Positions 22,356 to 38,360 of a stretch of 64,000 nt of DNA are shown one piece after another (the first letter of the stretch is position 1; each line of letters opens with the position of its first letter). Under the pieces are notes generated by a model. That model was not told where the DNA came from, searched no databases, and worked only from the letters and a program-made list of their open reading frames with translations. The stretch comes from Mycobacterium sp. D16Q13. GTDB lineage: Bacteria; Actinomycetota; Actinomycetes; Mycobacteriales; Mycobacteriaceae. The stretch spans positions 248,001 through 312,000 of the forward strand of contig NZ_MAEW01000010.1 in the NCBI RefSeq assembly GCF_002013375.1, read 5' to 3'. The translations under genes were made by a program, and so were the position numbers.

Positions 22356-23366
22356 TCAGCCGTGCTTCGGATGGGGTGCCTTCTCGATGAGCCCCTCAGC
22401 CCAGTTGGTGGTCCATACCGTCGCCGGCTGACCATCGATCTGCCAAAACTCCGGCGTGGCGTACAGCGCATGTACGGGTGCACCCGCGCCGCCGGACAGA
22501 ATATCCAGCGTCTTGCCCAGGTTGGAGATGTTGAAGGCGTCCGGCGGCGCCGCGCAGATCAGATCACCGGTACCGCAGATTTGATTAGTGCGGTCGCTGA
22601 GCTCACCGAATCCGCCGGGACGCGGACCCGACATCTTCAGACCGAACGAATCCAGCACTCCCAGATCGCCCAGAGTGACCTCGGCACCCTGCCCGGGCGG
22701 GTTGGGTCCCGGCGACAGCCCGACCCCGTCCTGACGGCGGCCGTCTGCGATCAATGTCACGCCGAGCACCAGGTCCTGATCAACCGGTCCCTCGCCGTTT
22801 CCGATCTGGTTGGCGATGTCACCGGCGATCACCGCACCTTGCGAGAAACCAATCAGAACGTAGCTGGTGAGCGGGCACCGGTCGTACATCTCGGTCAGCT
22901 GCTTGACCGCGCGGTCCGTACCTTCCTTGCGGCTGTCGTTGTAGGACATCTGGTTGTCATTGGCGAACGGGTTGTGAAACTGGGCGGTGTACGGCACCGT
23001 CCACGTCTCCAACCGGGCCTTGTCGAACTTCTCGGTGATCGGCCGCGAGACGTTAAGCAGCAGCGAGCGCGGGAACTGCGTGGGATTGAGCGGATCCTCG
23101 GTGACCGACGACTCCCACGTGCCGGGGATGATGAGCGTCTGCACATCGGGGCAGTCGGCGCTCTGGAAGGCCGGCCGGGGTTTCTGGCCAGGCCGTGTCA
23201 ACGGCGGTGTCGTCGTCGTCACCTGCCCCGCGGGCGGCGTGACGTCGTCAGGCCGGCGGACGATGACAACGACGATAGCGATCACCAGGATGACGACGAC
23301 GGCCACGGCCAGCGCCGCCGCCAAACCGAGAATCCGGTGTCGTTTACTACTCGAGGTCTTGGGCAT
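22356..23366 (-). CDS. Cutinase-like serine esterase, Rv3802c (Culp6) homologue
   Basis: A membrane-anchored alpha/beta hydrolase, 336 residues. The Rv3802c protein has phospholipase/thioesterase activity, is essential in M. tuberculosis and influences envelope lipid content. A single N-terminal anchor ([20 protein letters not shown]) is followed by a Pro/Thr linker and a cutinase-fold domain with nucleophile motif [10 protein letters not shown] and conserved Cys pairs. Its place between antigen 85 genes and fadD32 is conserved with M. tuberculosis. Separated from fadD32 by 288 bp, so probably an independent unit. Confidence 0.9.
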   Translation of the reverse strand: MPKTSSSKRHRILGLAAALAVAVVVILVIAIVVVIVRRPDDVTPPAGQVTTTTPPLTRPGQKPRPAFQSADCPDVQTLIIPGTWESSVTEDPLNPTQFPRSLLLNVSRPITEKFDKARLETWTVPYTAQFHNPFANDNQMSYNDSRKEGTDRAVKQLTEMYDRCPLTSYVLIGFSQGAVIAGDIANQIGNGEGPVDQDLVLGVTLIADGRRQDGVGLSPGPNPPGQGAEVTLGDLGVLDSFGLKMSGPRPGGFGELSDRTNQICGTGDLICAAPPDAFNISNLGKTLDILSGGAGAPVHALYATPEFWQIDGQPATVWTTNWAEGLIEKAPHPKHG

Positions 23367-23528
23367 GTGTCTCCTGGCCGTTCGTGACGTGCGGTCTCGC
23401 AGCTTGCTCCACGGTACCGGGAGCCCCGGGCGAGGCTACCGAACCGATGCCATCCGCACCTGCGCAAATGATCGTCACAGCACAGAATTCGTTACGCGAT
23501 TGTGGCCGTCGGTCGTCTCCCGAAACGA

Positions 23529-23564
23529 CGAAGGCGGCGACCACCGAAGTGGCCGCCGCCTTCG
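23529..23564 (-). terminator. Terminator hairpin after the first antigen 85 gene
   Basis: 16-bp arms at 23529-23544 and 23549-23564 with a CGAA tetraloop and a single G-U pair, 16 bp after the antigen 85 stop codon. No clear T-run. Confidence 0.7.
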
Positions 23565-23580
23565 CGATTGTCAGTGATGC

Positions 23581-24582
<1,002 letters not shown>

Positions 24583-24631
24583 TCAGTCGGCGTTACATGT
24601 CAGGCCGACAGACATCCTGTGGGGTCCCCGA

Positions 24632-24660
24632 GGTAGTCAACCACATCAGGAGGGCTGTCA
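24632..24660 (-). promoter_or_regulatory. Upstream block shared by two antigen 85 genes (copy 1)
   Basis: GGTAGTCAACCACATC (24632-24647) and CTGTCA (24655-24660), separated by 7 nt, recur with identical spacing upstream of antigen 85 copy 2. Read on the coding strand it contains TTGACT, a possible -35 element about 70 bp before the start codon. Confidence 0.55.
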
Positions 24661-24733
24661 ACACATCCCGGCGCGGATGTTGGCCCTCCGCAACCAGACC
24701 GATGTGTTCCTGAGACACAGTCCGGCGAAGACA

Positions 24734-24771
24734 AAAAGAGCGGTGGCCACCTGGGTGGCCACCGCTCTTTT
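24734..24771 (-). terminator. Strong intrinsic terminator after antigen 85 copy 2
   Basis: Perfect 17-bp arms (24734-24750 and 24755-24771) with a 4-nt loop, beginning 13 bp after the stop of copy 2. On the minus strand the stem ends in a run of T, so it is a classical rho-independent terminator that isolates copy 1 from copy 2. Confidence 0.88.
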
Positions 24772-24783
24772 GACTGCTTATGC

Positions 24784-25764
<981 letters not shown>

Positions 25765-25846
25765 TTACTTCGTTTTCCCATCTGTTTCAATCGATTTCCC
25801 ACGCGCAGGCCAACGGATTTGATGGACGCCCGTCGCACGTTCGCGC

Positions 25847-25875
25847 GGTAGTCAACCACATCCCTGGACCTGTCA
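25847..25875 (-). promoter_or_regulatory. Upstream block shared by two antigen 85 genes (copy 2)
   Basis: The same 16-nt block (25847-25862) and CTGTCA (25870-25875) with the same 7-nt spacing as upstream of copy 1, lying 82 bp before the copy 2 start. The DNA between block and gene differs between copies, so the block appears selectively kept. Confidence 0.55.
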
Positions 25876-25924
25876 GCATCATCACTACGTGCGCCTGCGG
25901 ACCTTCTCAAGGTGCCCCGAGACC

Positions 25925-27016
<1,092 letters not shown>

Positions 27017-27088
27017 CTAATTGGGATCTCGATTCGGACACGGAGACCTACCGGCACGGTCGCTTGTAGGGCCCCGACGGGGAACGCT

Positions 27089-29044
27089 CTAGGGACCGGT
27101 CGCCGGAAGCCCAGTGTACTGGGGGGTATCCAGCTTTGGCATCGGCAGACCGCATCGAGCCAGTTCAAAGCGCGGCACACGGTCGATTCGGTAAGTGGTG
27201 AAGTCCGCGGCGTGCAACAGATTGGACACGAAAAGCCGAGGTGAGAGCGGCCGGCGTATCGAACCCAACATCGCATCGGTCTGCGGGCATTTGAGCGCCT
27301 CCACGGCCTCCGCCACCCAGTCCTGGTCGATGTATCGCGGGATGTACGGGTAGCGCTTGAGCCAGGGTCCGTCGGCGATCATCCAGTCCGGGAAGAGGTT
27401 CTTGTCGTGGCCGATGCGTCCATCGGTGATGCGCGCAGTGTGTGCGGCCAACGGGTTGGCCAGGCCGATTTGGTCCACGATCCGCACATCCAGGCCCAGG
27501 TTCATGCCGAGCATGCCCAAGTTGGTGAACAGCACCGCGTGCGGCCCGCGATAACCATGCGGAATCGGAGGTGGCGGCGGGATGGCCGGCACCACATCCC
27601 ACTGGTCGTAGTTCCCCGACGGGAGCAGTAACGCGCCATCCGGGGTGTTGTCGATGGCCACCAGCACCGCACGCATGCGCGGGTAGTTCAGGTAGTCCGC
27701 GGCGGTCAGCGGATGGGCGACACCGGTCGCCTGGGCGTAGAAACGCCGCTCATCGACGATGCCGCTATAGGTGACCTTGGTGCCATCCCCGCCCATTCCC
27801 GGGGAATTGGCCACCCACACCGACCAGCCGGCAATGCCGGCGAACAGGCCGACAGTGGCCGCGGTGAGCAGGCGAGCCTGCTTCGGAGTGAAGGCCGCAC
27901 TGTCCGGAGCGGCCAGCGGAACCACCGAGATCGGCAGCAACAGGCAGAACACCGGCGTCAAGAGCACGCGGGCGTGCATGAAGTCCCCACCCTGGCGGAT
28001 CCAGTACACGCCCTGGATGAATCCGCTCGCGAGCATGAAAAGAACTACAGCGGTGGGGTTTTGGATAAGACGTGCCAGCCAGCCGTATCCAGGGGCGGCC
28101 ACCTGACGTACCCACCATTGACCGCGGCGAGCCTGGTAGGCGGCCACGCCGAGCGCGATGAGCAGGACCGCCGGAACCCAGATGAGATATGGCGAATTCA
28201 TGTTCTGCAGGTAGACGAAGCCCTGTCCCCATTTGGAGCCCGACGCGTCCTTGGCGATCGCCGTACTCGGCACCAGCAGGCCGTAATAGCCCATCCGGAA
28301 GATCTGATACAGCACCGGCAATGCTCCACCGGCCGCCACGATGTACAACCGGATGGTGAACCCGCGCGCGGCGATCAACATCATCACCAGAAAGCCGCCG
28401 CCGATAAGCGCGAGCTCCGGACGGATCAGCACGCTCAGCCCGGCCAAAAAGGCCAGCCCTAACGTAAACCGCTTGCTCAGAACATCTTTCTGGTCTTTTT
28501 GGGCGGCATGCACGATCCGCGGGTCCACCGGCTGATGCGGGCCGCCGCGCCGATCCAGAGTCACCGGCATGCGCACGGCCTGCGCCCAGATCACCATCAT
28601 GAGCCACAGCCCACCCAAATACGCCAGCACCAAACCGTTTTCAAGGCCAGAGGTGGCGAAGTCGCGGGCCGGAGGGATGGCGATGTACACCAGCATTCCG
28701 GCGGGCACCATGACGGCGGCGCGCCCGGCAAGCAGCGGCGCGTAGAGCCGGGCAGTGCCCAAGATGGCCAGCGCGACGCCGGCCAGACTCAGCACCAGCG
28801 ACAGCGTCAGCGCCACGTACTCCAGGCGCATGCCTCCGCCGGCCCAACTACCCAGATACGTCAGATAGGTCCACACCGTGGAGGTATTGGCCTCTACCCG
28901 TTCTCCCTTATTGAAAACAGGACCGTTGCCCGCCAGCAGATTTCGCACGGTACGCAGCACGATGAGGCCGTCATCCGCTATCCAGCGCCGCTGCCAGGCA
29001 CCCCAACCGAACAGCACGGTCACGGTGAGGACGCTGACCCACAT
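27089..29044 (-). CDS. aftB: Terminal arabinofuranosyltransferase AftB
   Basis: A GT-C membrane enzyme that adds the terminal beta-1,2-arabinofuranose to arabinan, the position later mycolylated. 651 residues from the ATG at 29044 (MWVSVLTVTVLFGWGAWQRR), which matches the family N-terminus; an in-frame GTG at 29110 is a possible alternative. Visible are about ten hydrophobic segments, the acidic motif WIADDGLIVLRTVRNLLAG in the first loop, and a soluble C-terminal domain. Homologue of Rv3805c. Last gene of the glf-glfT2-PAP2-ubiA-aftB operon, 43 bp after ubiA. Downstream of it, 26900-27088 holds no recognisable gene. Confidence 0.92.
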   Translation of the reverse strand: MWVSVLTVTVLFGWGAWQRRWIADDGLIVLRTVRNLLAGNGPVFNKGERVEANTSTVWTYLTYLGSWAGGGMRLEYVALTLSLVLSLAGVALAILGTARLYAPLLAGRAAVMVPAGMLVYIAIPPARDFATSGLENGLVLAYLGGLWLMMVIWAQAVRMPVTLDRRGGPHQPVDPRIVHAAQKDQKDVLSKRFTLGLAFLAGLSVLIRPELALIGGGFLVMMLIAARGFTIRLYIVAAGGALPVLYQIFRMGYYGLLVPSTAIAKDASGSKWGQGFVYLQNMNSPYLIWVPAVLLIALGVAAYQARRGQWWVRQVAAPGYGWLARLIQNPTAVVLFMLASGFIQGVYWIRQGGDFMHARVLLTPVFCLLLPISVVPLAAPDSAAFTPKQARLLTAATVGLFAGIAGWSVWVANSPGMGGDGTKVTYSGIVDERRFYAQATGVAHPLTAADYLNYPRMRAVLVAIDNTPDGALLLPSGNYDQWDVVPAIPPPPPIPHGYRGPHAVLFTNLGMLGMNLGLDVRIVDQIGLANPLAAHTARITDGRIGHDKNLFPDWMIADGPWLKRYPYIPRYIDQDWVAEAVEALKCPQTDAMLGSIRRPLSPRLFVSNLLHAADFTTYRIDRVPRFELARCGLPMPKLDTPQYTGLPATGP

Positions 29045-29087
29045 GGTGAAGCGGGTCAGTCCATTCGTGCCCGGGCCGGGTTGGGTG

Positions 29088-30002
29088 TTAGGAGAAGTAG
29101 AAGGCCGCACCGAGTGATCCGATCCATGCGACGAACAGGAACTGCAGCACCCTGTCCCCCAGAGCGATCTCCTCGGGCTCGCCTGCCTCGCCCCCGTCGA
29201 CATCTACCGCGTAACGCAGGATCGCGACGGTGAACGGAATCATCGATGCCACAAACCAGGATCCGGCGCGGTGGTCGCGTTCGAAGGCCCACAGCCCGTA
29301 ACAGACCACGATGGCGGTGGCCGATAGCGTCCACACGAAACGCAGGTAGCTGGAGGTATATCCCTCGAGCGACTTACGGATCTTGGCACCCGTCTTCTCG
29401 ACGATCTGCAACTCGGCATAGCGCTTACCCGCGGTCATCATGAGCGACCCGAAGGCCATGATCAGCAGGAACCACTGCGACAGATACACCCCGGCGGCCA
29501 CACCACCGGCAATCGCCCGAATGAGATACGCCGACGAGACGATGCAGATATCGATGACCGGCTGGTGTTTCAGGCCGAAACAGTAGGCCAGCTGGATGGC
29601 GATGTAGATCGCTATCACGATGACCAGGTTGATGTTGACGCGCGATGCGATACCCAGCGATCCGGCAGCCAGCACAACCGCAAGCCCGTACGCGGCGGGG
29701 ATCGGGAGCACACCCGCGGCGATCGGCCGGAATCGCTTGGTGGGGTGCTGCCGATCGGCATCCACGTCGCGGGCGTCGTTGATCAGATAGATGGACGAGG
29801 CCGCCATGCTGAACGCAACAAAGGCAATAGCGACCCGAATGAAAATGCCCCGGTAGTCGTGCGGCGAGATATCGCCGAGCGCCGCCAACGGCGCCGCGAA
29901 GACCAGGACGTTCTTCACCCACTGGCGCGGGCGCACCGCCTTGACGATCCCCGAAACGAGATTCTTGGGCGGGCCCGCCGTAGGAGTCGGTGCCTCACTC
30001 AT
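29088..30002 (-). CDS. ubiA: Decaprenyl-phosphate phosphoribosyltransferase UbiA
   Basis: Transfers 5-phosphoribose from PRPP to decaprenyl phosphate, the first committed step to decaprenyl-phospho-arabinose, the donor used by Emb and Aft enzymes. 304 residues, UbiA prenyltransferase fold with about nine helices. First Asp-rich motif NDARDVDADRQHPTKRFRP and second region RYAVDVDGGEAGEPEE. Homologue of Rv3806c, where changes add to ethambutol resistance. The ATG overlaps the phosphatase stop by 4 bp (ATGA), so translation is coupled. Confidence 0.95.
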   Translation of the reverse strand: MSEAPTPTAGPPKNLVSGIVKAVRPRQWVKNVLVFAAPLAALGDISPHDYRGIFIRVAIAFVAFSMAASSIYLINDARDVDADRQHPTKRFRPIAAGVLPIPAAYGLAVVLAAGSLGIASRVNINLVIVIAIYIAIQLAYCFGLKHQPVIDICIVSSAYLIRAIAGGVAAGVYLSQWFLLIMAFGSLMMTAGKRYAELQIVEKTGAKIRKSLEGYTSSYLRFVWTLSATAIVVCYGLWAFERDHRAGSWFVASMIPFTVAILRYAVDVDGGEAGEPEEIALGDRVLQFLFVAWIGSLGAAFYFS

Positions 30003-30558
30003 CGCTGTTCCTCCTTGAGCGCCAGGCGAGCGTCCGCCCGACGAACGGCCGCGCCGATCAGTGCGCCAATCGCGGCGCCCGCGGCCACATCTGTGGGGTA
30101 ATGCACGCCAAGAACCAACCGCGACAATGCCATCGGCGGAATCAGCAGCGCGGGCAGGGGCAATCCCGTCAGCGGCGCGAGCAGCACTGCCGCCGCCGCG
30201 GTCGAGGTGGCATGCGAAGAGGGGAAGCTCAACCGGCTTGGGGTACTGACATTCACCCGCACCGCCTCATGGCTGGGACGACGGCGACGCACCACACGCT
30301 TGATGATCACCGAGGCGGCATGGGCGCCAAAGGCGCCGGCGCCCGCCGCCAACCAGCTGCGACGACGGGGCTTGTCACTTTTGTTGATGGCCGCTCCGAC
30401 CAGCGCCGCGGCCACCCATCCGATGCTGTGCTCACCGAAATGGGACAGCCCGCGAGCAGTGCTGAGCACCCCGGGCCGACCGGCGAGAGCCGACTGCACG
30501 GCGACCAGCACCGCGGTCTCACCCTGCGGCGCGGTCACCTCGCCCGGCAGCAGACCGG

Positions 30559-30562
<4 letters not shown>
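29999..30562 (-). CDS. PAP2-family membrane phosphatase, Rv3807c homologue
   Basis: Probably removes the 5-phosphate from decaprenyl-phosphoryl-5-phosphoribose, the step after UbiA. 187 residues from the ATG at 30562 (MTGLLPGEVTA), which overlaps the glfT2 stop (ATGA). The three PAP2 signature blocks are present: KRVVRRRRPS, SFPSSHATS and SRLVLGVHYPTD, with several hydrophobic helices between them. The placement between glfT2 and ubiA is conserved in mycobacteria and supports the pathway role; the exact substrate is inferred from context. Confidence 0.9.
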
Positions 30563-33715
<3,153 letters not shown>

Positions 33716-33984
33716 TCAGGGTACTGGACCGGCACCACGAGCCCCGGACAGCGACATCCGCCCCGCGTGGAACGTGCCCGTCAGGGTTCGCAGGTACGGA
33801 TCCGGTCGCGATTGGCTCACGATTTGATTTCGTCCCTCTAGTCACACCAGTAACTCTGGTTACCATCGAAAGCGTCGGTTCCGGTGCCGATCCGCCGATC
33901 CGACACCCAACGGGAAATCCCGTGAAAGAACACGCAAAACCGCAGTACACCATAAGTGATCGACCCGATATTGAGGAGACTTCC

Positions 33985-34791
33985 GTGCCTAATCGTCGCC
34001 GCCGCCGGCTTTCGACAGCCTTGAGCTCGGTCGCCGCGCTGGCCGTTGCAAGTCCGTTTGCCATCGCCCTCGCGACCAACATGACCCAGGCCGCCGCGCC
34101 CGCACCTTCACAGCAGGAATTCGTGCAGGCCGCGATCGTGTCGGACCTCCCCGGCGAGCTCATGGGCGCAGTTCAACAGATGACGTCACAGTTCGGCGTG
34201 CAGATCCCCGGGCTTTCCGGTCTCAACATCCCCGGCCTGGGTGGTGGCGGGCTCGGTAGCCTCGGCGGCGCCAACCCGGCGCTCGCCCCCGGCGGTCTCA
34301 CCACGCCGGGCGGTCTGACCAGCCCGTCCACGTCGCTGACGAACCCCGCTCTGACCAACCCCGGCCTCACCAGCCCGGGAGGAGCCACCACGCCGAGCCT
34401 TACCGATCCGGCGCTGACCAACCCCGGCCTGACCAACCCGGCCGCCCCGGCGAGCACCGCGGGACTCACTCCCGCGACGGGCGTGAACCCGGCGCTGACC
34501 GATCCGGCCGCAGGCACCGCGGGTCTGACTTCCCCCGCTGGCGAAGTCCCGATCACGCCAAACCCCGCACTGGGCACCGGCCTGACCAACCCGGCACTTG
34601 CCGACCCCTCGCTGGCGGGCCTCGGTACGCCCAGCGGACTCGGCGGCGGCAGCGGACTCGGTGGCGGCAGCAGCCTGATCAGCGACGCGATGGGGGCCGT
34701 CAACCAGCTGGGCATCACCCAGGCGGTTGACCTCATCAAGGGCGCCATCCCGGCGGCCGCCTCCGCGGCGGCTCCGGCGCCGGCCGGCTAG
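33985..34791 (+). CDS. erp: Exported repetitive protein Erp
   Basis: A surface-exported virulence-associated protein (Rv3810, pirG), 268 residues. The GTG at 33985 (VPNRRRRRLSTALSSVAAL) has GAGGAG 6 nt upstream and matches the Erp N-terminus; an earlier in-frame start at 33922 is rejected. Layout: signal peptide with Arg-rich n-region, a conserved N-terminal domain (VSDLPGELMGAVQQMTSQFG), a Pro/Gly/Thr/Leu region with degenerate PGLTS/PALTN/PALTD repeats (about 20), and a conserved C-terminal hydrophobic segment ending in AAPAPAG. The repeat number and order are species-specific. Divergent from glf. Confidence 0.93.
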   Translation: MPNRRRRRLSTALSSVAALAVASPFAIALATNMTQAAAPAPSQQEFVQAAIVSDLPGELMGAVQQMTSQFGVQIPGLSGLNIPGLGGGGLGSLGGANPALAPGGLTTPGGLTSPSTSLTNPALTNPGLTSPGGATTPSLTDPALTNPGLTNPAAPASTAGLTPATGVNPALTDPAAGTAGLTSPAGEVPITPNPALGTGLTNPALADPSLAGLGTPSGLGGGSGLGGGSSLISDAMGAVNQLGITQAVDLIKGAIPAAASAAAPAPAG

Positions 34792-34817
34792 GCCCGACAC
34801 ACAAGCTAGATAGCGAA

Positions 34818-34853
34818 ACGGCACCGCAGGGCATAGAGGCTCTGCGGTGTCGT
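34818..34853 (+). terminator. Terminator hairpin after erp
   Basis: 12-bp arms (ACGGCACCGCAG / CTGCGGTGTCGT, one G-U pair) with a 12-nt loop, 27 bp after the erp stop. The rest of the spacer to 34992 holds the promoter region of the amidase gene. Confidence 0.65.
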
Positions 34854-34992
34854 TGCGTGTGACCAACCCGCCAAATATCAAGATCGACATTTGACGCGTG
34901 TCGAATCACTAGTCACATTTGTCCCATACGTAACATCCCTGGTGGTCGTGTCGCTCCTTGCGGCGCGTCCGGTGTGATCCAGGAGAGACGAC

Positions 34993-36744
34993 GTGCCAGT
35001 ACGAGTCAGCAAGATGCCCATGAGACGGCAGCTTGCGCTGGCTCTTGCCGCGACCGCGACGGTCATGACCGTCAGCGTGGTCGATCACCTCAAGACCGAG
35101 CAGGCCGAAGAGACCGCCATCACCACGCAGTCCTTGCAGAATGCCGCGACGCACGACGTGCTGACCGCCGAGGTCGGACTACCCGGCCAGAACACACCGG
35201 CCACCGTGCACGACATTCAGCAGGCCGACTCCTTCAGCCTTATCGCCGTCCGTGGTGAGGACCTGGCCTCCGTGAACGTTTCTGTGCGGGCACAACAAGC
35301 CGACGGCGGCTGGGGGCAGTGGTACGAACTCCACCCCGTTGAGTCGGGCGATCCGGTGGCCCCAGACAAGGGAATCCCCGCGGCGACCGAACCGGTATTT
35401 GTCGGCACCACTCATTCCGCCCAGATTGCGGTGCAACCCAGGTACGGCGCCAACGTGAAGCCGCCGGCCGCCGACGGTGGCCGGACATCGGCCGCCCCCG
35501 GTTTGGGTTACCGGCCCGCGAGCATCGAGCAGCCCTTGACCACCGGACTCGATGCCATCCTGATCAGCCCCAAGCTGGCGCCCCCCGATGGAGCACGGTT
35601 CGAAGAGCGCTGGTCGGCACCGATAGCGCTGCCCCAAGCGGGCCCGCGGATCATCACGCGCGCCCAATGGGGCGCCAACGAATCAGACCGCTGCCCACCG
35701 GTTTACAACAGAGACGTGCGCGCGGGAGTGGTCCACCACACCGCCGGAAGCAACAACTACTCGCCCTACGATTCCGCCGCCATCATCCGGGCGATCTACG
35801 CGTATCACACCAAAACTCTCAAGTGGTGCGACATCGCCTACAACGTGCTGGTGGATAAGTACGGGCAGATCTTCGAGGGCCGCTTCGGCGGTATCACCAA
35901 CAACGTGCAGGGCGCACACACCGGCGGATTCAACGAGCACAGCTGGGGCCTCGCGCTGATCGGTGACTTCACTCGCGACGAGCCCTCCCCCGCAATGCTG
36001 CAATCCGCAGGCCGCATGCTGGGTTGGCGCCTGCGGCTCGCCGGCGTGGATCCGCGCGGACAAGTGGACCTGACCTCGGAGGGCGGCCCCTTCACCACCG
36101 TGCCCGGAGGAAAAGTCGTCACGCTGCCAACGATTTTCACGCACCGTGACGTCGGAAACACCGAATGCCCAGGTGAAGCCGCCTACCGATTGATCCCCCG
36201 GCTGCGCGATATCGCGGCCGGCGCCGCCAACGGAGACCCGCCGGATCTCGTCGACGCGATGCGCGGCGGCGCCATCTACGACACCTGGATGCGGCTGGGC
36301 AGTACCGACAGCACGCTGGGCGCACCCACATCCACGGAACAACAGGCCGCCGGCGACGCCCGCTTCGCCACCTTCCGCAACGGGGCGATGTACTTCTCGC
36401 CCGGCACCGGCACCTACCCTGTCGTCGGGGCGATCTACCACGCCTGGGCCGAAACAAATTTCGAGCGTGGGCCGTTGGGGCTTCCTGTGAGCGACGAGCT
36501 GGGCGAGCCGAACATCATCGTGCAGAACTTCCAGAACGGATCCCTAATCTACGACCGGGCCAGCGGACGGGTGTCGAGTGTGATCAACGGGGAGACCCGC
36601 GAGGTACTCGGGGTGGCACCGGTGGCACAGAACGCCTTGCCCGAACAGTTCTCAGCCCCTGCCGCGCCCGCCGCACCGCCACCACCCGCACCGGCGCCGC
36701 CTCCCCCGCCGCCACCGGTCGAACAGTTCGCACCCGCCGCCTAA
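34993..36744 (+). CDS. Secreted N-acetylmuramoyl-L-alanine amidase with LGFP repeats, Rv3811 homologue
   Basis: A cell-wall amidase predicted to cut the bond between muramic acid and L-alanine. 583 residues from GTG 34993, with an AGGAGAG site upstream. N-terminal signal/anchor segment, a beta-rich domain, then an amidase-2/PGRP domain (about residues 220-395) with RAQWGANESDRCPP, zinc ligands in GVVHHTAGSNN and FTHRDVGNTECPG, LGFP-type repeats (about 410-520: YDTWMRLGSTDSTLGAPTS, ERGPLGLPVSDE) that bind the envelope, and a Pro/Ala-rich tail. PE_PGRS62, the next gene in M. tuberculosis, is absent. Confidence 0.92.
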   Translation: MPVRVSKMPMRRQLALALAATATVMTVSVVDHLKTEQAEETAITTQSLQNAATHDVLTAEVGLPGQNTPATVHDIQQADSFSLIAVRGEDLASVNVSVRAQQADGGWGQWYELHPVESGDPVAPDKGIPAATEPVFVGTTHSAQIAVQPRYGANVKPPAADGGRTSAAPGLGYRPASIEQPLTTGLDAILISPKLAPPDGARFEERWSAPIALPQAGPRIITRAQWGANESDRCPPVYNRDVRAGVVHHTAGSNNYSPYDSAAIIRAIYAYHTKTLKWCDIAYNVLVDKYGQIFEGRFGGITNNVQGAHTGGFNEHSWGLALIGDFTRDEPSPAMLQSAGRMLGWRLRLAGVDPRGQVDLTSEGGPFTTVPGGKVVTLPTIFTHRDVGNTECPGEAAYRLIPRLRDIAAGAANGDPPDLVDAMRGGAIYDTWMRLGSTDSTLGAPTSTEQQAAGDARFATFRNGAMYFSPGTGTYPVVGAIYHAWAETNFERGPLGLPVSDELGEPNIIVQNFQNGSLIYDRASGRVSSVINGETREVLGVAPVAQNALPEQFSAPAAPAAPPPPAPAPPPPPPPVEQFAPAA

Positions 36745-36780
36745 CGCGTCATCGGAAGCGCCAGCACGAACGTAACCGCC

Positions 36781-37599
36781 TCAGCCCCACCAACGTTCGA
36801 GAACCTTGGCCACCCCATCATCGTCGTTGGTGGCCGTGATCTCGTCGGCGGCTGCGCGCGCCTCCGGGTGCGCGTTACCCATCGCCACCCCGTGCCCGGC
36901 CCAGCGGAGCATGGCCACGTCATTGGGCATATCGCCAAAGGCGATGACCGATTCCGGCTGCACCCCAGCCTGATCCGCTACCACGGCGATTCCGCTGGCC
37001 TTGCTGATTCCGGTGGGCATCACCTCGATGAGCCCGTTATCGGTGGAGTAGGTGATGGCCGCTCCCGCCTCGGTCACCAGCGGCGCGAGGATCTCAGCCA
37101 TCTCCGAGCTACGCGCTCCGGCCTTGCGCACCAGCAGCTTCACCGCTGGAAAGCTCAGCAGGTCCTCCAGAGACACCTCGGTGTTGTCGGGGTTCAGCCA
37201 GGCATGCTCGTATCCGGGAGAACTGACGAATTGCGGTGTCGCGGCATCGTGTGCACTGCGACCGACCCGCTCCACCGCGAGGCCCACCCCGGGGATGGCG
37301 GCTTGCGCAACCTCCGCCAGCACGGCAAGCTCCGCCGGGCCCAGCGTGGCCGCCGAGATGATCCGGTCACTGTCCGCGTCGTACAGAACGGATCCATTGG
37401 CGCACACCGAGATCGGCGCGAAGCCGAGAGCCTCGACGATCGGGGTGATCCAACGGGGCGGACGCCCGGTGGCGAGGATGAACGTGGCACCCGATTCGAC
37501 CGCGGCGGTGATGACCGCGCGAGTGCGCGCAGACAGCAGCTCGTCGGAATCGATCAGCGTCCCGTCCACGTCGGACGCGATAAGGGTGGGAGGAGTCAC
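36781..37599 (-). CDS. HAD-superfamily Cof-type phosphatase, Rv3813c homologue
   Basis: 272 residues. HAD motif I DVDGTLIDSD near the N-terminus, motif II region LATGRPPRW, a type IIB cap, and motif III/IV VIAFGDMPNDVAMLRWAGHGVAMGNA. These features mark the Cof/YbjI group, which dephosphorylates small phosphorylated metabolites; the substrate is unknown. The GTG start overlaps the stop of the upstream acyltransferase (GTGA), so the gene belongs to an SDR-acyltransferase-acyltransferase-phosphatase operon and may act in lipid or phosphatidate metabolism. Confidence 0.88.
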   Translation of the reverse strand: MTPPTLIASDVDGTLIDSDELLSARTRAVITAAVESGATFILATGRPPRWITPIVEALGFAPISVCANGSVLYDADSDRIISAATLGPAELAVLAEVAQAAIPGVGLAVERVGRSAHDAATPQFVSSPGYEHAWLNPDNTEVSLEDLLSFPAVKLLVRKAGARSSEMAEILAPLVTEAGAAITYSTDNGLIEVMPTGISKASGIAVVADQAGVQPESVIAFGDMPNDVAMLRWAGHGVAMGNAHPEARAAADEITATNDDDGVAKVLERWWG

Positions 37600-38360
37600 G
37601 GGCGGCCCGGCCCCGTCTTCTTCTGGGCCCTCTTCCGGGCGCGTTCTGCCAATTCCGCCTCCTCGAGCGCGGCGGCTTCCTCCAGGGTGGGGGCGCTACC
37701 GCCCAGGCGCCTGGGCAGCCAGTACGCGCCCGGTTCCGTCGGGTAGTCCCGCTGCGCCTGGGTCAGCAGCTGCTCCATGGCGTCATGCAACTCGGCCGTC
37801 GTGCGATCGATATCCGGGGATGCCGCCAGCGGCGGACCGACGGTGACATTGACAGGGATTTTACTGTGCCCCAGGTCTTTTGGATGATCCTTGGTCCAGA
37901 TGCGCTGAGCCCCCCAGACGATGAGCGGAACGATCGGTACGCCGGCCTCATGAGCCATCCGGGCGGCGCCGCTCTTGAACTCCTTGAGCTCGAAGCTACG
38001 GCTGATGGTGGCCTCCGGGTACACCCCGACGATCTCGCCGCTACGCAGGCTGTCCACCGCCGCCTCGTAGGCGCCGTGGCCCGCGCTGCGGTCGACGGGA
38101 ATCGCCTTGGCATGTTTGATCAGGAAGTTCATGATGGGCACCTCCTGCATCTCTGCCTTGAGCATGAACCGCAGCCGCCGACCGGCGCGGACCGTCGCCA
38201 AACCCGCCGGAAGAAAGTCGACGTAACTGGTGTGGTTGATCGCGATCACCGCACCACCGCCGGACGGGACCTGCTCCAGACCTCGATATCTGATCACGGT
38301 CCCCGTGAGGAAGACCGCCGTATTGGCCGTGATTTCGAGGAGTCGGTAAACCGGTTCCAT
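37596..38360 (-). CDS. PlsC-type 1-acylglycerol-3-phosphate acyltransferase
   Basis: 254 residues. PlsC/LPLAT motifs: NHTSYVDFLPAG (HX4D), GAYEAAVDSLRSGEIVGVYP followed by EATISRS, and VPIVPLIVWG. Predicted to acylate lysophosphatidic acid or a related glycerolipid at the membrane. The Lys/Arg-rich C-terminus (RARKRAQKKTGPGRP) is polar. Directly abuts the next, paralogous acyltransferase gene and overlaps the phosphatase gene by 4 bp. Equivalent to Rv3814c. Confidence 0.9.
   Translation of the reverse strand: MEPVYRLLEITANTAVFLTGTVIRYRGLEQVPSGGGAVIAINHTSYVDFLPAGLATVRAGRRLRFMLKAEMQEVPIMNFLIKHAKAIPVDRSAGHGAYEAAVDSLRSGEIVGVYPEATISRSFELKEFKSGAARMAHEAGVPIVPLIVWGAQRIWTKDHPKDLGHSKIPVNVTVGPPLAASPDIDRTTAELHDAMEQLLTQAQRDYPTEPGAYWLPRRLGGSAPTLEEAAALEEAELAERARKRAQKKTGPGRP

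Noticed and set aside
33922..33984. Upstream extension of Erp from an earlier start
   Set aside because: The GTG at 33985 has a GAGGAG site at correct distance and matches the known Erp N-terminus; the extension adds a charged segment before the signal peptide.
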